A DNA stretch of 64,000 nucleotides from Mastigias papua (taxonomy: Eukaryota; Cnidaria; Scyphozoa; Rhizostomeae; Mastigiidae): positions 9,101,191-9,165,190 of the forward strand of contig OZ025269.1 in NCBI GenBank assembly GCA_964019165.1, read 5' to 3'. This document shows, in pieces, positions 60,029-64,000 of this stretch (its first letter is position 1; the number at the start of each line of letters is the position of its first letter). A program made the translations under genes and the position numbers. Below the pieces are notes generated by a model that saw only the letters and a program-made list of their open reading frames with translations, searched no databases and had not been told where the DNA came from.

Positions 60029-61000
60029 ATGGCAACTTTTTCAATTCAACCTGAGAAGTTTGATTCAGGCGATATTGTTTCCTGGTTTCGCCAATTCGAA
60101 TGCTGCTCTACTGCCAATGCTTGGAATGAGGAGAAGCAGTTACAAGTTCTACCAGCCTTTCTAAGGGGGCCTGCTGCCGCCTATTTCCATGCTTTGCCCG
60201 ACGAGGTGAAAGGCTCGTATCGGAATTTGAAAGAACAATTGCTGGCCTCCTTTTGCCCTGCTGTTGATCGCGAACGAAATTTTGCGACATTTGAACATCG
60301 CCTTCTCCGGCCAGACGAGGACCCCACTATATTTTTATGGAATTTGAAGGACTTACTTTCAAAAGCCGATCCTTCCCTCAGTGATGCTGCACGAGAGGCC
60401 CTATTAAGCAGGCAATTTATGCGTGGTTTGCCCGAAGGCATACGGTTGAAACTCTTAGAAGCCAATCCAACGCCGTCATTGGCGGAAATGGAGAACTTCG
60501 CAAAACGTTTTCGGGCTATTCGTCAAGCAGATATCCCCACTTTGACCTTTGCCGTCAAACCGGCCGCTGGAGTTGATGACGAAAAGATGGCAAGCAAATT
60601 TCACAGCCTTCAAGACACTGTGACGCAACTTACTGCCGCAGTTACTGCTTTGACAGACCGCCATAAGCACCTTGAAGCCGCGATGTCTGCCCCTACTCCT
60701 CAGCCGCCCCACCAACCTTTCACGCGCCGTTTTACCGCTCCACGTATGCAGAACAGTGCACCAGATGGATTTCACCCCCAGACACGTCAAAATACAAGAT
60801 CACGGAACAACCAAGCCCGTCGCTGCTTTAATTGTAATGGACTTGGGCATTTTGTGAATTCCTGCCCCTATACTTTACAATGTGCCCTCTGTGCGGGCTG
60901 GGGCCATGAACAACACCAATGCGCCAACAACTATGTCTGTTCCTCACAAGGCTCATCGATGTCTGGTAAGTCTTTAAACTTCAAAGGGGTGCCTCAATAG
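60029..61000 (+). CDS. gag: Gypsy gag polyprotein
   Basis: 323 codons from ATG, 35 bases after the LTR. Capsid-type region first (EKFDSGDIVSWFRQFECC, FLRGPAAAYFHAL, LLASFCP, FEHRLLRPDEDPTIFLWNLK, RQFMRGLPEGIR), a coiled segment (about residues 185-215), a Pro-rich basic linker, and two zinc knuckles near the end: CFNCNGLGHFVNSC (a good CCHC) and CALCAGWGHEQHQC. This is the usual order for Ty3/Gypsy capsid and nucleocapsid, which package the element RNA. The reading frame is intact. A -1 frameshift signal lies just before its stop. Confidence 0.92.
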   Translation: MATFSIQPEKFDSGDIVSWFRQFECCSTANAWNEEKQLQVLPAFLRGPAAAYFHALPDEVKGSYRNLKEQLLASFCPAVDRERNFATFEHRLLRPDEDPTIFLWNLKDLLSKADPSLSDAAREALLSRQFMRGLPEGIRLKLLEANPTPSLAEMENFAKRFRAIRQADIPTLTFAVKPAAGVDDEKMASKFHSLQDTVTQLTAAVTALTDRHKHLEAAMSAPTPQPPHQPFTRRFTAPRMQNSAPDGFHPQTRQNTRSRNNQARRCFNCNGLGHFVNSCPYTLQCALCAGWGHEQHQCANNYVCSSQGSSMSGKSLNFKGVPQ

Positions 61001-64000
61001 AGGGCTGGGTTGAAGGTCACCCCTGTATTTTCTCTGCTGGGTCATGCACGGCTTCGTTTCAAGCCCCCAACCAGCCACTCGTTTCTTGCCTTTTCGGGGA
61101 TTTAACCTTTCCCGCCTTAATTGATACCGGGTCTATGGTCTCGTTTCTATCTCGAGACACATTTAACAAATTGCGGCCTCGGCCACTTATTCAAAACACA
61201 GTTCAGCACTGCGTTGGAATAAATGGCCTGCCTTTGCCGGTTGATGGGATTGTGCAGGCTTCTCTTACCTTTCCTGGTAATGGCGATGTTTATACCGGTA
61301 AGTTCTTAATTTCCGAAAAATTATTTTCCCCCTTGGAGTGTGTTCTTGGGTGGGACTTTCTAACCTCCAATGGGTTGGCACTAACTAGAGAGCGCACTGG
61401 CACTTATTACTTAGTAGGTCGCCATGGGAAGACCCTCATTACCCCTAGAGATGAGGCCCCCACCTCCCTTTCTCCCCCTCGTCCTCTTACCGATAGCGTC
61501 GTTAGTAATTCCGATGTGTTTTCCCAATGCCCTTCGAGGAGTCCTGTTCCTATTACTTTAGTGAATAGTGTTTGTTTGCCAGGTAGAACCGAAGCTTTTG
61601 TTTTAGTACACGTTCCTACAAGTGCCAAAGATCAGCTAGGCATGATAGCACCTATCCAGCATGACTCGTTGCCAAGCCATCTCTTAGTAGCGTATTCTGT
61701 CAACCAGGCCGTAGGTAGACAGGTAGCTCTTAGAATCATGAACACATCTAATTGTGATATTACTTTACAGGCTGGACAGCGCATAGGTGAGTATTGCCCT
61801 CTCCTTGATACCCTGTCTTCTGTGGATACACAGGGCACTCCCCTACCTAATTATGCTAAAGCATTTTCTTGCCAGCCTGCCAATAAAGTTAGTCTTATTG
61901 AAGAGCTGAAAGCGGTTATCAGTCCCTCGTTGAATGACCATGATCGTCAGGTCATTTTAAATACGCTCCTAAAGTACGCAAATGTATTTGACGAAAGTCT
62001 TGGCTATACTGACGTGATAACTCACACAATCAATACTGGTAATACTGACCCCATACGGCAATACCCGAGGCGATTCCCATACGCTTATAGAGATGAAGTC
62101 AACAGACAGATTTCTGACATGTTGGAACAGGGGGTTATCCAACAAAGTACTTCTCCATGGGCCTCCCCCATAGTTTTAGTAAAGAAGAAAGACGGTAACT
62201 TTCGTTTTTGTGTGGACTACCGTAAATTAAACGCTGTGACGAAACGGGATGCTCACCCCCTCCCTAGAATTGATGACCTTTTAGATTCTCTCCAGGGATC
62301 GACCATGTTCAGTACTCTAGATCTGAGATCTGGTTATTGGCAGATAGCTATGTCACCTGAAGATCGTGAAAAAACAGCCTTTATTACTCCTGAGGGGTTA
62401 TGGGAATTTCTGAGAATGCCATTTGGTGTGTCTAATGGTTGTGCCACTTTCCAAAGGGCTATTCAAATTGTACTGTCTGGCCTTAAGTATGATACGTGTT
62501 TGTGTTATTTTGACGACATAATAATTCCATCCATAAATTTACAGCAGCACTGTGAAAGGCTTGAGTTAGTTTTAGGTCGTTTTCAGCAACATAACCTTCG
62601 TGTTAAAGCCTCTAAATGTTGTTTTGGCGCTGATAGAGTCACGTATTTAGGCCATGTCGTTTCATCTGCTGGGATTCACACGGATCCCCACAAAATTGAA
62701 GCTGTTTCTGCTCTCGCTCCTCCCACCAATGTGCAACAAGTACGGTCATTCTTAGGTTTAGCAGGGTACTACCGTAATTTTATACCCAACTTTGCAGTCC
62801 TGTCTGCCCCTCTTGTGCAGCTTACCAAGAAAGGTTCCTCTTTTTCCTGGACTGACTTGCAGGAGCAAGCCTTTCTGCAACTTAAATCCTTACTTTGTAG
62901 CGCACCCATTCTCGCTTATCCTCAATTTGACAAACGCTTTTTCTTGCAGACGGATGCCTCTGATAAGGGACTGGGTGCTGTACTAACTCAATTAGATAAC
63001 TCTGGTCGAGAACACGTGATATCGTATGCTAGTCGTTCACTTTTAGACCGTGAGAAATGCTATTCTACCACTGAAAAAGAAGCTTTAGCCATCATCTTTG
63101 CCATTGATCATTATCGTGTATATCTACTGGGAAGAGAATTCACCTTGATTACTGATCATAGCGCCTTACAGTGGCTCCACTCTGTAGAGCCAAAGGGACG
63201 GCTTGCTAGGTGGGTTATGGCCCTTCAGGAATTCTCTTTTGTTGTTAAGCATCGCCCTGGTACCGCTAACCAAAACGCTGATGCTTTATCTCGCATGCCA
63301 TTGCCAACATCTAGTTGTCCCCCAGTTTCCTCTGACCCCCCTATTTCACCCTTAGCTACTTATGCCACTACCATGACTCCAGGCTACAATTTACAACAAG
63401 CCCAACAAGATGATCCATACATATCCACCATTATGGAGTTAAAACTAGCTGATATGCCCAAGCCCCCGTATTTTGTATGGGCTGGCACACCATCCTTGCG
63501 CGTATTTTGGCATTGTTGGGATGATCTTTATCTAGTTAATGGACTTCTTGTCAAAAACCTTTCTGCTAATCATTCCTTGCCACGCTATTCATTTGTCATA
63601 CCTGGCCACTTGGTCCAATCGGTCATGCAAGACCTTCATTGTAGTCCTTTTTCTGGTCATTTAGGACTCAAACGCACTCTTCTTAAGGCTAAAGAGCGGT
63701 ACTTTTGGCCGCATATGACTACTCAGTTACAAGATTTCGTCAAAAATTGTCAGGTCTGTGCACAAATTAAACTGGATCCTAACCACATAAAGGCTCCCTT
63801 GCAATCTATTACCGTTAATGAGCCATTTATATTTTGGGCAATGGACTATATGGGTCCCTTGCCTGAAACCACACAAGGGAACAAACATTTGCTGGTTATT
63901 ATGGATCATTTCACCAAATGGTGTGAGGTGTTTCCTACCAAAGACCAAAAAGCTAGGACTGTTGCTGAAATCCTAGTGTCAAAAGTTTTCAGTAGATTTG
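60970..64000 (+). CDS. pol: Gypsy pol polyprotein (runs off the window)
   Basis: Open in the -1 frame from 60970 to the end of the window, about 1010 codons. Protease: ALIDTGSMVSF (61115, DTG). Reverse transcriptase: SPWASPIVLVKKKDGNFRFC at 62153, STLDLRSGYWQIAM near 62315, MPFGVSNGCATFQ, and CYFDDIIIPS (62508, the YxDD variant YFDD), then FLGLAGYYRNFIPNF. RNase H: LQTDASDKGLGAVL (62945), TEKEALAII, ITDHSAL. Integrase: zinc-binding HCSPFSGHLGLKRT...CQVCAQ (63640-63760), core start WAMDYMGPLP (63840, first catalytic Asp). No stop seen, so this copy may be competent. There is no start codon of its own; it depends on the frameshift. Confidence 0.93.
60973..61024 (+). promoter_or_regulatory. -1 ribosomal frameshift signal (TTTAAAC plus stem-loop)
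   Basis: TTTAAAC (60973-60979) lies in gag phase as T TTA AAC. Five bases later AGGGGTG (60985-60991) can pair with CACCCCT (61018-61024), and inside it CCTCAA with TTGAAGG (one bulge). The gag stop lies in the loop. The pol frame is -1 to gag and is open across the site, its last stop being TAA at 60967. Confidence 0.85.

Noticed and set aside
60181..60790. Minus-strand frames of about 100 codons
   Set aside because: Antisense shadows of the intact Gypsy gag.

Overview
This is a stretch of AT-rich, repeat-laden animal nuclear DNA. It has spliceosomal introns, a tyrosine kinase gene, and BEL/Pao, Ty3/Gypsy, Penelope-like, several LINE clades and PIF/Harbinger elements side by side. That mixture points to an invertebrate metazoan, probably marine (cnidarian, sponge or similar). 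The sequence alone does not fix the species.

The one convincing host gene is a plus-strand protein tyrosine kinase spread over most of the window. Exons at 11196-13589, 17354-17416, 32424-32568, 34951-35027, 35819-35884, 36462-36619, 37132-37276 and 49685-49840 join in perfect phase. They give a 1067-residue product ending in a stop codon: about 790 residues of Ser/Thr/Gln/Asn-rich, probably disordered sequence from one 2.4 kb exon, then a complete kinase domain at the extreme C-terminus. A further exon at 3387-3535 (acidic/basic helix) is phase-compatible, so the gene probably begins left of the window. A polyadenylation signal follows at 49949.

The introns hold most of the mobile DNA. 98-3236: PIF/Harbinger element with long inverted ends. 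4800-8030: full-length but decayed LINE. 9140-10290: two LINE 3' fragments. 15853-16011: pogo-type MITE. 17456-18135: large compound microsatellite, starting 40 bases after a kinase exon. 18628-18823: palindrome. 22600-24270: RTE-like LINE. 25980-31060: a 5'-inverted LINE split by a second Harbinger element. The 12.4 kb last intron holds a BEL element with one LTR, a LINE scrap, a Gypsy 3' end, and a Penelope-like element. The Penelope-like element is interrupted by a recent LINE with an 11-bp target duplication; next to it lies a three-tRNA inverted-repeat structure flanked by a 13-bp duplication.

Downstream of the gene (49841-64000): a third Harbinger transposase, two MITEs with clear target duplications, a LINE on the minus strand, and at the right edge a nearly intact Ty3/Gypsy element. 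The Gypsy element keeps a 5' LTR, gag, a textbook -1 frameshift signal, and an open pol that runs off the window.

No CRISPR, operon or bacterial feature is present. The best leads are the kinase with its recovered distant last exon, the Gypsy frameshift module, the tRNA palindrome inserted as one unit, and the datable nested insertions.
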